In this document: positions 1-10,623 of the stretch, one piece after another
Position numbering within the stretch: the stretch's first letter is position 1
How the letters are laid out: each line of letters opens with the position of its first letter
DNA from: Nibribacter ruber
GTDB lineage: Bacteria > Bacteroidota > Bacteroidia > Cytophagales > Hymenobacteraceae
Direction: 5' to 3'
Length of the DNA: 64,000 nucleotides
Assembly (NCBI RefSeq): GCF_009913235.1
Contig: NZ_CP047897.1
Span: 930,001 to 994,000 of the forward strand
The notes under the pieces: model-generated
Database searches by the model: none
The model's input: only the letters and a program-made list of their open reading frames with translations
Told to the model about the DNA's origin: nothing
Translations under genes and position numbers: made by a program

Positions 1-305
1 AGCTTCACTTGTAAAGAGCTGCGCTGAAGAAAGTCATTTACTAAGTCCGGCGTGCCGTCTATGGAATGGTCATCCACTACCAAAACCTCAAAAAGCGATG
101 ATGGGTAGGTTTGTCGTTCTAAATCTTGGAGTAATGGAAGGAGATTGCCTTGTTCGTCTTTTACCGGAATAATGACTGTGAAGAAAACCTTGGAACCTAC
201 AGATTGGTTTTTCGGAACCGGTAGTCTGGCCCAGGCCCAGGCACTACCCAACAGCACCAGGGCGTAGGTTCCTAACACCAACAGCAAAACGACTAAGAAA
301 ATCAA
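1..305 (-). CDS. Family 2 glycosyltransferase, N-terminal part (runs off left edge)
   Basis: The minus strand is open from a TTG at 305-303 to the window edge, about 101 residues. It begins with a hydrophobic stretch (a probable membrane anchor) and then reads VIIPVKDEQGN, followed later by FEVLVVDDHSIDGTPD. These are the opening beta strand and the nucleotide-binding Asp region of GT-A fold, family 2 glycosyltransferases. The TTG start overlaps the TGA stop of the upstream flippase-like gene (302-304), so the two are probably translationally coupled and may act together in building or moving a lipid-linked sugar or surface glycan. The start codon is my choice from this overlap; no ATG is available near it. 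Acceptor and sugar cannot be told, because the C-terminal half is missing. Confidence 0.75.
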   Translation of the reverse strand, partial: MIFLVVLLLVLGTYALVLLGSAWAWARLPVPKNQSVGSKVFFTVIIPVKDEQGNLLPLLQDLERQTYPSSLFEVLVVDDHSIDGTPDLVNDFLQRSSLQVK

Positions 306-1312
306 CGGGTGCGGGTGAGTTTAAGCGGAAGCACAAACAGCAAGCCCACCACGCTGGGCAAGGCAATGTTGAGGGCCCACAAAGACAAACTGGCTCCCAG
401 CACCAGCATGGGTTCCTGCCCCATCAACCCGAAGAAGTGCATAGCGCTCAGTTCGCGCATGCCAATGTCTGCCAGAGCATTGATGGACGGCACCAATGAT
501 TTCAGCAGGAAGGTTCCGGCCACGCCCCAGATGTACTGATCTAGCGTAAGGTTGACGCCAAACGCCCACAGCAGGGCAATGAACTGGGCCATGAACACCG
601 CATACCGCAATCCAGAAAGTAAAATCATCCGGTTCAATTCTTCGGGCGAGTAGTCCCCTATCACAGCGAAGTAGTGCACCCATCGCTTAAGCAGAGGAAT
701 TCTTTCCAGCACGGCAATAGCCCAGTGAAAACTGAACAGCAAGGCCAGCATCCATCCATTGACCAACAGCAGTCCCAACGCCACCGAAATTCCCACCGGG
801 GTGGCCAGGGGCAGATAATAGCTATAGAAGAAATACGCCAGCGCGCCAGAACCCACCAGCACCGTGGCAAACAACTGGCACAGACGGCCCAGCAAAATGG
901 CGCCTATAGCGTCTACCCGGTTCTTCTGGTGCAGCGTTAAAATGCGGCCTGCATAGTCTCCTACCCGGTTAGGCGTCACAAACCCCAGGGTAAGGCCCGC
1001 CAGTACCGCACGATAGGCTTTTAAGAAAGATAATTTTTCAATTTTCTGGGAAAGGTACTGCCACTTGAGAGCTTCCACGCCCCAGTTGAGGGGCAGTAAA
1101 ACAAGGGCCAGCGCCGCTGCCCATCCGTTGGTAGACCACACCTGCTGCCATCTGACCCAGGAAAAGGCAGTTTGATTCTCAGAATCCAGCAGGGCCTGTC
1201 TCAAATAATAAAGCGTCAAACACAAAACCGCCAGCTTGCCCCCCCACACCAAAAGGCGCACGGGTAGCTTAAGACTGCCAGATTGTTTGTAATTTTGTAC
1301 TTTATGATTCAT
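302..1312 (-). CDS. Lysylphosphatidylglycerol synthase transmembrane-like / UPF0104 family membrane protein
   Basis: A 336-residue polytopic membrane protein. It has many hydrophobic segments, the family-typical FVTPNRVGDYAGRIL region near residues 112-126 and LGRLCQLFATVLVGSGALAYF after it, matching the flippase-like integral membrane domain of the LPG synthase/YbhN group (PF03706). Members flip or move lipid-linked intermediates across the inner membrane; the substrate here is unknown. It is coupled to the downstream GT2 gene by a 4-base stop/start overlap, which suggests a shared role in glycolipid or polysaccharide synthesis. Its ATG (1312-1310) lies inside the first codons of the divergent ruvC, so the two promoters must each overlap the other coding start. 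Confidence 0.75.
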   Translation of the reverse strand: MNHKVQNYKQSGSLKLPVRLLVWGGKLAVLCLTLYYLRQALLDSENQTAFSWVRWQQVWSTNGWAAALALVLLPLNWGVEALKWQYLSQKIEKLSFLKAYRAVLAGLTLGFVTPNRVGDYAGRILTLHQKNRVDAIGAILLGRLCQLFATVLVGSGALAYFFYSYYLPLATPVGISVALGLLLVNGWMLALLFSFHWAIAVLERIPLLKRWVHYFAVIGDYSPEELNRMILLSGLRYAVFMAQFIALLWAFGVNLTLDQYIWGVAGTFLLKSLVPSINALADIGMRELSAMHFFGLMGQEPMLVLGASLSLWALNIALPSVVGLLFVLPLKLTRTR

Positions 1313-1873
1313 TCTAGCCTACCACTTCCTAATAATAAGTTAATTCTTGGCGTAGACCCCGGCACCAACGTGATGGGCTATGGCCTCATTGAAATAAACG
1401 GTTCCAAGATTAATGTGCTACAGTACGGGGTTCTGCAACTGAAAAGCTACCCGAACCACGCTGTGAAATTAAAGAAAATATTTGACGCCACCCTGCGCCT
1501 CATCACCGAGTACCTCCCCGACGAGATGGCCATTGAGGCACCGTTCTTCGGGACTAACGTACAGTCCATGCTAAAGTTGGGCCGGGCGCAAGGGGTTGCC
1601 ATTGCTGCCGCCCTTTCCAGAGACATTCCCTACGTGGAATACGCGCCCAAAAAGATTAAACAGTCCGTGACCGGCAACGGAAACGCCTCCAAAGAACAGG
1701 TAGCAGCCATGCTCCTGCAAATTCTCAAAATAAAAGAAGCTCCCAAGTTCCTGGATGCCACAGATGCTCTGGCCGTAGCCCTTTGCCACCACTACGCCCA
1801 AGGCAGCAATTTAAAAGCCGGCGGAAAATCCTGGAAAGCCTTCTTAACAGAAAACCCCAATCGCATCAAATAG
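1304..1873 (+). CDS. ruvC: Crossover junction endodeoxyribonuclease RuvC
   Basis: About 189 residues, the usual RuvC length. RuvC cuts Holliday junctions during recombination and repair, working with RuvAB. The RNase H-like fold is evident: the first catalytic Asp in ILGVDPGTNVMGYG, Glu in MAIEAPFFGTN, and the C-terminal acidic site in DATDALAVALCHH. I chose the ATG at 1304 (MIHSSLPL) because the longer frame from 1283 adds only an unusual hydrophobic leader. Even so, its first codons overlap the divergent membrane protein start at 1312. Downstream lies a perfect 62-bp palindrome facing the convergent HIT gene. Confidence 0.92.
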   Translation: MIHSSLPLPNNKLILGVDPGTNVMGYGLIEINGSKINVLQYGVLQLKSYPNHAVKLKKIFDATLRLITEYLPDEMAIEAPFFGTNVQSMLKLGRAQGVAIAAALSRDIPYVEYAPKKIKQSVTGNGNASKEQVAAMLLQILKIKEAPKFLDATDALAVALCHHYAQGSNLKAGGKSWKAFLTENPNRIK

Positions 1874-1885
1874 ACGTTAGAAGGT

Positions 1886-2073
1886 AGACACTAGACAGTA
1901 GACTTTTGATTTAGACCTTGAATAGAGGTTAAAACAGTTCTGCCGTTTTTGGGCTGATTTCATGAAATCAGCCCAAAAACGGCAGAACTGTTTACTAAGA
2001 ATACCCAAGAATCATCTTGTGATCATTGAGGTAACTATTACTGTCTAATATCTAAGGTCTACTGTCTAGCATC
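1886..2073. repeat. Large imperfect inverted repeat enclosing the 62-bp palindrome
   Basis: A CTAGACAGTAGAC stretch near 1892-1906 reappears inverted as GTCTACTGTCTAG near 2056-2070, with further partial matches outside it. The two arms flank the palindrome at 1932-1993 and fill the ruvC-HIT gap almost completely. This looks like a nested miniature element or a recombination product; no ORF lies in it. Confidence 0.5.
1932..1993. repeat. Dispersed intergenic palindrome, copy 1 (62-bp perfect palindrome)
   Basis: Two 31-base arms match perfectly with no spacer. The inner part is the family core (CGTTTTTGGGCTGATTTC and its inverse) and the outer arms (AAACAGTTCTGC) are unique to this locus. 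It lies between the convergent genes ruvC and HIT, so it could terminate both. Confidence 0.95.
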
Positions 2074-2078
2074 TACAC

Positions 2079-2480
2079 TTACTGCAAGGCTTCTCTTCCA
2101 ATGGCGTGGGCCACATCTTCCATCTCTTCTGCGGAGAACTTCTGCTTGGGATTGCTGAAGTTCATGTCTGACATCTTGTTGATGGGAATGAGGTGGATGT
2201 GCGCATGGGGCACCTCCAGGCCTATCACCGCCATGCCTACACGCTCACAATCAACGGCTTTCTTGATGGCCACGGCCACCTTCTGCGCGAACTTATGCAA
2301 ATCTGCCAGGGTGCCTGGTTCCAGGTCAAAGATGTAATCTACGGGCTCCTTGGGGATGACCAGCACATGGCCTTTCACCAGTGGGTTCACGTCCAGAAAG
2401 GCAAGGAAACGGTCATCTTCCAGCACTTTATACGCCGGAATCTCTCCATTCACAATCTTTGAGAAGATGGTTTCTGCCAT
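2079..2480 (-). CDS. HIT family nucleotide hydrolase (HINT-like)
   Basis: 133 residues, the whole length of a bacterial HINT protein. The histidine triad is seen as H92-A-H94-I-H96 within GLEVPHAHIHLIPI; the N-terminus (IFSKIVNGEIPAYKV) is the standard opening of the family. These enzymes hydrolyse nucleoside phosphoramidates or adenylyl adducts in the cytoplasm. It starts only 12 bp after the greA stop on the same strand, so greA and this gene probably form a two-gene operon. Downstream is the palindrome shared with ruvC. Confidence 0.92.
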   Translation of the reverse strand: MAETIFSKIVNGEIPAYKVLEDDRFLAFLDVNPLVKGHVLVIPKEPVDYIFDLEPGTLADLHKFAQKVAVAIKKAVDCERVGMAVIGLEVPHAHIHLIPINKMSDMNFSNPKQKFSAEEMEDVAHAIGREALQ

Positions 2481-2492
2481 GGCGCTTACTTA

Positions 2493-2966
2493 TTAACGGG
2501 AGATTTCTTTAATTTCAAACTTGATGGTACCGGCCGGAACGGTGATTTCGGCTACGTCTCCTACGCTTTTGCCAAGCAGGCCTTTGCCAATAGGTGATTT
2601 CACTGATATTTTGCCCGCCGCCAGGTTGGCCTCTTCTTCAGCTACCAGGGTGTACATCACCTCCATGTTATTGTTGAGGTTCTTCAGCTTCACCTTTGAC
2701 AAGATTAGCGCCTTGGTAGGGTCAAGGTTAGAATCATCTATGAGGCGGGCGTTGCCCACCACCTCTTCTAGTTTAGAAATCTTTAGTTCCAGGTGGCCCT
2801 GGGCGTCTTTCGCAGCGTCGTATTCGGCGTTCTCGCTCAAGTCCCCTTTGTCACGGGCTTCAGCTAACTGACGCGCCGCCTCCGCACGTCCTTTGGTCTT
2901 CAGTTCTGCCAACTCTTCTTTGAGTTTCTGCAATCCTTCTGCGGTGTAGTATGATACTGTTGCCAT
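2493..2966 (-). CDS. greA: Transcription elongation factor GreA
   Basis: 157 residues. GreA enters the RNA polymerase secondary channel and stimulates cleavage of backtracked RNA. The N-terminal coiled coil (YYTAEGLQKLKEEL and onward, with the ARDKGDLSENAEYDAAK tip carrying the acidic residues) and the C-terminal globular FKBP-like domain (ISVKSPIGKGLLGKSVGD) are complete. It is the first gene of a likely greA-HIT operon. A terminator-like hairpin with six Us lies 25 bases before its ATG on the same strand, so early termination in the leader may control it. Confidence 0.95.
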   Translation of the reverse strand: MATVSYYTAEGLQKLKEELAELKTKGRAEAARQLAEARDKGDLSENAEYDAAKDAQGHLELKISKLEEVVGNARLIDDSNLDPTKALILSKVKLKNLNNNMEVMYTLVAEEEANLAAGKISVKSPIGKGLLGKSVGDVAEITVPAGTIKFEIKEISR

Positions 2967-2991
2967 AATTGGTATGGATGAGTACTGTGGT

Positions 2992-3029
2992 AAAAAAGAA
3001 GAACGGCCTTCCGTTTGGAGACCGTTCTT
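2992..3029 (-). terminator. Leader attenuator-like terminator before greA
   Basis: On the minus strand an 8-bp stem (AAGAACGG at 3029-3022 with CCGTTCTT at 3006-2999) extends inward by a few pairs to a small loop. It is followed by C and six Us (2997-2992). No minus-strand gene lies upstream, so the hairpin falls in the greA leader. On the plus strand no T-run follows directly. Confidence 0.7.
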
Positions 3030-3146
3030 ATGCTAAGGTAGTATTATTTTTTTGAAAAGCATGGAATCCGGCCAATATTTTAAAGCTCCCTCCTTTTCTG
3101 GAAATCGGGTGGTAATTCCCCTTTTAACGCACCTGCAGCCCAGGTT

Positions 3147-3182
3147 GTTTTTGGCTTGTTTTCTAGGAAACAGACTAAAAAC
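3147..3182. repeat. Dispersed intergenic palindrome, degenerate copy 2
   Basis: GTTTTTGGCTTGTTTTC is followed by an imperfect inverse (GAAACAGACTAAAAAC). A lone half copy (GTTTTTGGCTATATTTG) follows just downstream. Both lie in the upstream region of ppx, between divergent greA and ppx. Confidence 0.6.
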
Positions 3183-3237
3183 GCTGCTTTATCCATAGGG
3201 CCGTTTTCTGTTTTTGGCTATATTTGTTTCTACCTCT

Positions 3238-4164
3238 ATGACAGAAGCCACTGAACCCCTCTTAAAACTGGCCGCCATTGACATTGGTTCTAACGCGGTG
3301 CGGTGCCAGATTTCCAACGTGTTTAAGTATGAGCAGCACACCCTCTTTAAACGGGTGGAATACATACGGTATCCCATGCGTCTGGGCGAGGACGTTTTTG
3401 CCTCTGGCATCATCTCCAAGAAGAAATCAGAGAAGTTCATAAAACTGCTGCACGCCCTTAAACTTCTGTTAGAAGTGCATGAGGTGCAGGATTACATGGT
3501 CTGCGCCACCTCCGCCATGCGCTCTGCCACCAATGCCCCGGAGATCATCCAGGAGGTCCACAAAAAACTGGGTATGGACATACAGGTGATTGACGGCACC
3601 ACCGAGGCAGATTTGATTAACATGGTCATTCGGCAGCAGCTGGACGACAAAAACTACCTGCACATTGACGTAGGTGGCGGCAGCACCGAGTTCAACATCT
3701 ACGTGAACCGCATGAAGGTGGCCTCGCGGTCCTTTGAGCAAGGCTCCATTAGGCACATGCAGGGCGATGAGTCTCAGGAAATGTGGACGGCCATGCAAGA
3801 ATGGGTAACCGAGAAAGCTAAACTGCACCATGTATCAAGGGCCATTGGCACCGGTGGCAACATCAACAAAATCTATGACATGGCCCGCAAAACCGGTGGC
3901 AAGCCTATCTTCAAAAAGCAGATTGAAGAAGTGGTTGACCACATTGCCAGCCTGTCCATGGAAGAGCGCGTGAAAGTGCTCCTCCTCAACGCAGACCGCG
4001 CCGACGTGATTGTTCCAGCCGCCGAGATTTACCTGTCTGCCATGAAATGGGCCCACATTGAGAGCATGCTGGTTCCGCAGGTGGGTTTGAAAGACGGTAT
4101 GTTGCAAGCCTTGTTAGAGCGCCACCAAGAAGGCATCCACCACCATTTCAAGATTGATTTTTAG
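3238..4164 (+). CDS. Exopolyphosphatase / Ppx-GppA family phosphatase
   Basis: About 308 residues from the ATG at 3238. A TTG at 3214 would add eight residues before the family start, and that stretch overlaps a degenerate repeat, so I prefer the ATG. The ASKHA fold shows in AAIDIGSNAVRC (phosphate 1), HIDVGGGSTEFN (phosphate 2) and AIGTGGNINK. The family releases phosphate from polyphosphate or acts on pppGpp; the short, two-domain length fits the Bacteroidota Ppx type. It converges on ppk1 with a shared terminator, so synthesis and breakdown of polyphosphate are neighbours here. Confidence 0.88.
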   Translation: MTEATEPLLKLAAIDIGSNAVRCQISNVFKYEQHTLFKRVEYIRYPMRLGEDVFASGIISKKKSEKFIKLLHALKLLLEVHEVQDYMVCATSAMRSATNAPEIIQEVHKKLGMDIQVIDGTTEADLINMVIRQQLDDKNYLHIDVGGGSTEFNIYVNRMKVASRSFEQGSIRHMQGDESQEMWTAMQEWVTEKAKLHHVSRAIGTGGNINKIYDMARKTGGKPIFKKQIEEVVDHIASLSMEERVKVLLLNADRADVIVPAAEIYLSAMKWAHIESMLVPQVGLKDGMLQALLERHQEGIHHHFKIDF

Positions 4165-4166
4165 AT

Positions 4167-4205
4167 CGTTTTTTGCTTATTTTCTGAGAAATAGCCCAAA
4201 AACGG
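4167..4205. repeat. Dispersed intergenic palindrome, degenerate copy 3
   Basis: CGTTTTTTGCTTATTTTC and its imperfect inverse begin two bases after the ppx stop. The right end (AAAAACGG) is at the same time the left arm of the ppx/ppk1 terminator, so the two hairpins overlap. Confidence 0.7.
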
Positions 4206-4244
4206 AAGAGCCCGATAGTTAAAACTTTCGGGCTCTTCCGTTTT
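4199..4244. terminator. Bidirectional terminator between ppx and ppk1
   Basis: A 17-bp stem (AAAACGGAAGAGCCCGA with its inverse at 4228-4244) has A-tracts on the left and T-tracts on the right, so it can end transcripts from both convergent genes. Confidence 0.9.
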
Positions 4245-4276
4245 ATAACTCATTAGAAAATTGAATAATTAGCATT

Positions 4277-6379
4277 TTAAAACAAGCAAGCTTCCTTGGT
4301 CATCTCACTGGTTAAGTGGTAGAATTCGCGGTGGGCGTTGAAGGGTGCTTCGCCTTCTGCCGGATGACGGCGAATGTAAGTGCCATCCTCGCGCATCATG
4401 TAGGAGTTCTGGTTGTCCATGAGGTTAAAGCGAAGGATGTTGATGGCCTGCCGTTTTAACTCGTCATTGACAATGTAGAACAAGGCTTCAATGCGGCGTT
4501 CAAAGCTACGCACCATGATGTCTGCGCTACCGCCCAACACCGTGGGAATGCCATTGTTGTGGAAGTAGAACAAGCGTGCGTGTTCCAGGTACTCGCCCAC
4601 AATAGAGCTCACCTGAATGTTCTCGCTCAAGCCTTCCCTTCCCGGACGAAGACAGCAGATACCCCGCACAATCAACTTGATTTTCACGCCCGCCTGCGAG
4701 GCAGCGTAAAACTCGTCTATCACCTCTTTGTCTTCCAGGGAGTTGATTTTAATGACAATCCCCGCCTCAAAGCCTTTTTTGGCATTTTCCGCCTCGTGCC
4801 GGATCAATTCTATCAACTGCTGGCGCATGTCCTTGGGCGCCGTGATCAGGTATTGATAGTCCTCTGGATAGGAATGCCCCGTGATGACATTGAAGAAGTC
4901 AGACACGTCATGCGCGTACACGTCATCTGTGGTTAGTAAACTGATGTCTGTGTATTGGCGGCTGGTAGACTCGTTGTAGTTACCAGAGCCAATGTGTACG
5001 TAACGCGTTACCTTCTCCCCTTCCTTCCGGATAATCATCATCATCTTGGTGTGGGTCTTGTACTTACTGATGCCGTAAATCACGAAGCAACCAGCTTTCT
5101 CCAGACGCTCCCCTTCCTTGATATTTTTCTCCTCGTCAAAGCGGGCCTTCACCTCAAAGAGCGCAGACACGTGCTTCCCATTCTCGGCGGCTTTGAGCAG
5201 GGCGGCCGTCACTCTGGAATTGTCTGCCAACCTGTAAATGGTCTGCTTGATTCCTAGCACATACGGGTCTTCGGCGGCTTTTTCTAAAAGGCTCACCACC
5301 GGCTCAATGCTGTTGTAGGGGTGGTGCAAGAGCACGTCATGTTCCTTGAGGTACTCAAACATGTTCTCCTCGGCACCGCGCGGTAAACTAGGCGCCTGCA
5401 CGGGGGCTGGGGCCTTCATGAGCTTGTTCTTGAACAACGGATGCTTGATGATCTGCCAAAGGCCGCGCAAGTCTACCAGTCCGTCTATCTGAAACAGGTT
5501 GGCTTGGTCAATGGTCCAGCGCTCCTTCAGAATCTTAAGCATGTGCGGCGAGGGTTCTTTGTCCATCTCCAGGCGCACCACCCGTCCTTTTTTACGGGTC
5601 TTAAGCTTGAGTTTGACTTCCTGCACAAAGTCCTGGTCCATGTCATCGCTTTCTTCCAGCGTAAAGTCTCCGTTGCGGGTAATCCTGAACAAACTCACCG
5701 ACAGAATCTCCACGTTGCGAAACAGCTTGGGCATGTTCTCCCTAATCACGTCTTCAATGGGCACGAAAATGACTTTGTCCTTGCGCTGAATTTCCAAAAA
5801 ACGGTTCAGATTGGCCGGTACCTGAATGAAGGTAAGACGGTTGGCTGGTTTCACGTCTTCATTCACCTGCGTCACTACCCCAAAAATGAGGAGCATGTTC
5901 ATCATGAGCGGGAAGCCGTGGTAACTGTCATAGACCATGGGCGTGAGCAGCGGGAAGATGGTGTCCTTAAAATAGGCGTCTACCTTGCGTTGCTCGGCCT
6001 CGGTTAAGTCTTGTACCCGGCAGATGTCCAGCCCGTGCTTCGGGAATTCCTTCACCAGTTCTTGATACACTTTGTACTGGTCTGTGACAAAGCGGTGCGA
6101 AAAATCCAGCAGTTTCTTCCGGAACGGAACCTCCCGCATGCCTGAGTAGTCAATTCGCTCCTTGCCGTAGTCAATGTAGTTGTACAGAGAGCCAATCCTG
6201 ATCATGAAGAACTCGTCCAGGTTGGATGCCGTGATGGCCAGGAACTTGAGCCGGTCAAAGATGGAGGTGTCTGGGTTGCGGGCCTGGTCCAGGACTCTAA
6301 AGTTAAATCGCATCCAGCTCAGGTCACGAGAGATGTAATTACTTTTCCGGATTTGGTCAGAGACTTTTATTGGGTTCAT
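4277..6379 (-). CDS. ppk1: Polyphosphate kinase 1
   Basis: 700 residues, full length for PPK1. It makes polyphosphate from ATP reversibly. The N domain begins YISRDLSWMRFNFRVLDQA. The two phospholipase D-like C domains carry the phosphorylated His in KTHTKMMMI (about H443), a second His in the EYLEHARLFYF region, and the basic motif EVKARFDEEKNIKEGERL. Its 3' end faces ppx across a shared terminator. Upstream is the gyrB terminator, so it has its own promoter in 6380-6465. Confidence 0.96.
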   Translation of the reverse strand: MNPIKVSDQIRKSNYISRDLSWMRFNFRVLDQARNPDTSIFDRLKFLAITASNLDEFFMIRIGSLYNYIDYGKERIDYSGMREVPFRKKLLDFSHRFVTDQYKVYQELVKEFPKHGLDICRVQDLTEAEQRKVDAYFKDTIFPLLTPMVYDSYHGFPLMMNMLLIFGVVTQVNEDVKPANRLTFIQVPANLNRFLEIQRKDKVIFVPIEDVIRENMPKLFRNVEILSVSLFRITRNGDFTLEESDDMDQDFVQEVKLKLKTRKKGRVVRLEMDKEPSPHMLKILKERWTIDQANLFQIDGLVDLRGLWQIIKHPLFKNKLMKAPAPVQAPSLPRGAEENMFEYLKEHDVLLHHPYNSIEPVVSLLEKAAEDPYVLGIKQTIYRLADNSRVTAALLKAAENGKHVSALFEVKARFDEEKNIKEGERLEKAGCFVIYGISKYKTHTKMMMIIRKEGEKVTRYVHIGSGNYNESTSRQYTDISLLTTDDVYAHDVSDFFNVITGHSYPEDYQYLITAPKDMRQQLIELIRHEAENAKKGFEAGIVIKINSLEDKEVIDEFYAASQAGVKIKLIVRGICCLRPGREGLSENIQVSSIVGEYLEHARLFYFHNNGIPTVLGGSADIMVRSFERRIEALFYIVNDELKRQAINILRFNLMDNQNSYMMREDGTYIRRHPAEGEAPFNAHREFYHLTSEMTKEACLF

Positions 6380-6465
6380 AGCAGATGAATCATCAATTCT
6401 GAAACGCGGAATATCCCGTTTCTGCCTTGTGCTAAGATACTAGCTTTTTGCTTGTCAGCATGAAT

Positions 6466-6507
6466 ACAAACACAAAAGCCTGCAAGAGCGCAGGCTTTTG
6501 TGTTTGT
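6466..6507 (-). terminator. gyrB terminator
   Basis: An 18-bp perfect stem (ACAAACACAAAAGCCTGC at 6466-6483 with its inverse at 6490-6507) lies 58 bases after the gyrB stop on the minus strand. The base of the stem is AT-rich, giving a weak U-tract. Confidence 0.8.
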
Positions 6508-6565
6508 TCTATAATTCAACTTCCATTTCTGCCCTAAGGTTGCCAGAAAAAGAAGCTTTTATTGC

Positions 6566-8982
<2,417 letters not shown>

Positions 8983-9960
8983 ATGAAGGACGTAATTTTA
9001 GGTATTGACATTGGGGGCACCAACACCAAGTTCGGTTTTTTGGATCGGGACGGTATTAGCCTGGTTCAAGGGGAGCTTTCTACCAATGAAGGAGAAACGG
9101 TGCATGATTTCTTGCGAGTCCTGTACCAGGAGGTGATGACCAAATTCAAGAAGATTGAAGACGAGGCCAACCTGATTGGCGTAGGCGTGGGCGCCCCTAA
9201 CGGCAACTACTATACCGGCACCATTGAAAACGCACCCAACCTGAAATGGCACGGCAGCGTTCCCTTGGTGGACCTCCTGAAGCAGTACTTTAAAATGCCG
9301 GTTTTCCTGACCAATGATGCCAACGCCGCCGCCATTGGCGAGATGGTGTACGGCGGAGCCAAGAACATGAACAACTTTGTGGTCATCACGCTGGGCACCG
9401 GTCTGGGCAGCGGCATTGTGGTGAACGGCCAGCTGGTGTACGGCCATGACGGCAACGCCGGCGAAATTGGACACACCCTGGTGAACGTGAACGGCCGCGG
9501 TCGCATGTGCGGCTGCGGAAGAAAAGGCTGTTTAGAAACCTACGTTTCGGCGACGGGCATCAAGCGCACCGTGTACAAACTCCTCGCCGACTCTACCGAT
9601 TACAGCGAGCTGCGCAGCGTGAGCTTCAATGACTTGACTGCTGAGATGATCACCCAGGCGGCCAAACGCGGCGACAAGATTGCCATTGACGCCTTTGAAT
9701 ACACCGGCAAAGTGCTGGGCATGAAACTAGCCGACACCGTGGCCCACCTGAGCCCAGAGGCCATCTTCTTATTTGGGGGCTTGGTGCGCGCCGAGGAGTT
9801 CTTGTTTGACCCCGTTCGCTACCACATGGAGAAGAACTTGCTGCACATCTTCAAAGGCAAGGTAAAGATTCTTCCGTCTGGCCTAGGTTTGAACAACACC
9901 GCTGTCATGGGTGCTGCTGCTCTGGCTTGGAACGAAATGGAGCGCGGAGCCACTGCGTGA
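8983..9960 (+). CDS. ROK family glucokinase
   Basis: 325 residues. It phosphorylates glucose (possibly another hexose) with ATP in the cytoplasm. The phosphate-binding GIDIGGTNTKFG is at the N-terminus, the catalytic Asp in LTNDANAAAIGE (about D112), and the ROK zinc site in H164 with C176, C178 and C183 (MCGCGRKGCLETY). There is no helix-turn-helix, so it is a kinase and not a ROK repressor. It would feed free glucose from the maltose phosphorylase and amylases encoded at 17-48 kb into glycolysis, though it lies outside that cluster. It ends in a strong terminator fused to a palindrome copy. Confidence 0.9.
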   Translation: MKDVILGIDIGGTNTKFGFLDRDGISLVQGELSTNEGETVHDFLRVLYQEVMTKFKKIEDEANLIGVGVGAPNGNYYTGTIENAPNLKWHGSVPLVDLLKQYFKMPVFLTNDANAAAIGEMVYGGAKNMNNFVVITLGTGLGSGIVVNGQLVYGHDGNAGEIGHTLVNVNGRGRMCGCGRKGCLETYVSATGIKRTVYKLLADSTDYSELRSVSFNDLTAEMITQAAKRGDKIAIDAFEYTGKVLGMKLADTVAHLSPEAIFLFGGLVRAEEFLFDPVRYHMEKNLLHIFKGKVKILPSGLGLNNTAVMGAAALAWNEMERGATA

Positions 9961-9981
9961 ACGAATCCCATTGATTTAGAT

Positions 9982-10024
9982 AAAACGGAGAGGGCGCTAC
10001 CAATGGTAGCGCCCTCTCCGTTTT
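9982..10024 (+). terminator. Glucokinase gene terminator, joined to palindrome copy 5
   Basis: A 21-bp stem (AAAACGGAGAGGGCGCTACC with its inverse) has a minimal loop and ends in CGTTTTT. That T-run is also the first part of the next palindrome. Confidence 0.9.
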
Positions 10025-10056
10025 TGGGCTGTTTCCCAGAAAACAGCCCAAAAACG
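10019..10056. repeat. Dispersed intergenic palindrome, copy 5
   Basis: CGTTTTTGGGCTGTTTC, a short centre, then the inverse. It overlaps the T-tract of the glucokinase terminator by six bases, giving two hairpins in tandem. Confidence 0.92.
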
Positions 10057-10623
10057 ATATTCCTGGCCGGCACATAGCTCTTTGGACATTTTCTGCCATA
10101 CTTACTTTAGTTGCTGATTACTTCCTTTCCTTCTTAAGCCTTAAGTCGAAGTTTTGATATCACTTTTGCCAGAATCCGGTAGCATGAGAGTATCGTATAT
10201 CTCAAAGGCATCTTTTTTAAATGCCGTACTGAGGAGATGGAAGCAACATTTTTTTAAAATATTAGTATTTACAAATATCCTTTCTTTTCAGGCAGTGCAG
10301 AGCAGTTCAAGAGTAACAGGGCGCTCTTCCCTTCCAGCAGATTTTAATGATTGCACCCCGTTGCGCTTCCTCACCCCAAGGAAGAGATGATTCACTGGCG
10401 TTCAAACAGATACGTACCTTTCACTCAATTCTAGTAGAAATTACCCGCGGTACATTCGCTCGTTTTATTTCCTTAAAAACAGGTTTCTAGCTTAATAAGG
10501 AATTTCTGAAAAACGGCACCGCATCCAACATACAGTAATTACTCTTTCTCCCAACGTTCCTTTGAGCGGCTTTTTGAACGTGATCTGCCGCTAGCATACC
10601 CTTACCTTTTTCTATGAGATAAG
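10057..10623. other. Intergenic region before the type B T9SS cargo gene
   Basis: 567 bases. A 78-codon frame at 10154-10390 has no recognisable features and is probably not a gene. I see no repeat or RNA gene. The promoter of the 10624 gene must lie in the right half, but no clear TAnnTTTG was pinned down. Confidence 0.5.

Noticed and set aside
10154-10390. 78-codon plus-strand frame in the gap before the type B cargo gene
   Set aside because: No known motif, low-complexity C-terminus, and no sign of coding bias; more likely chance.
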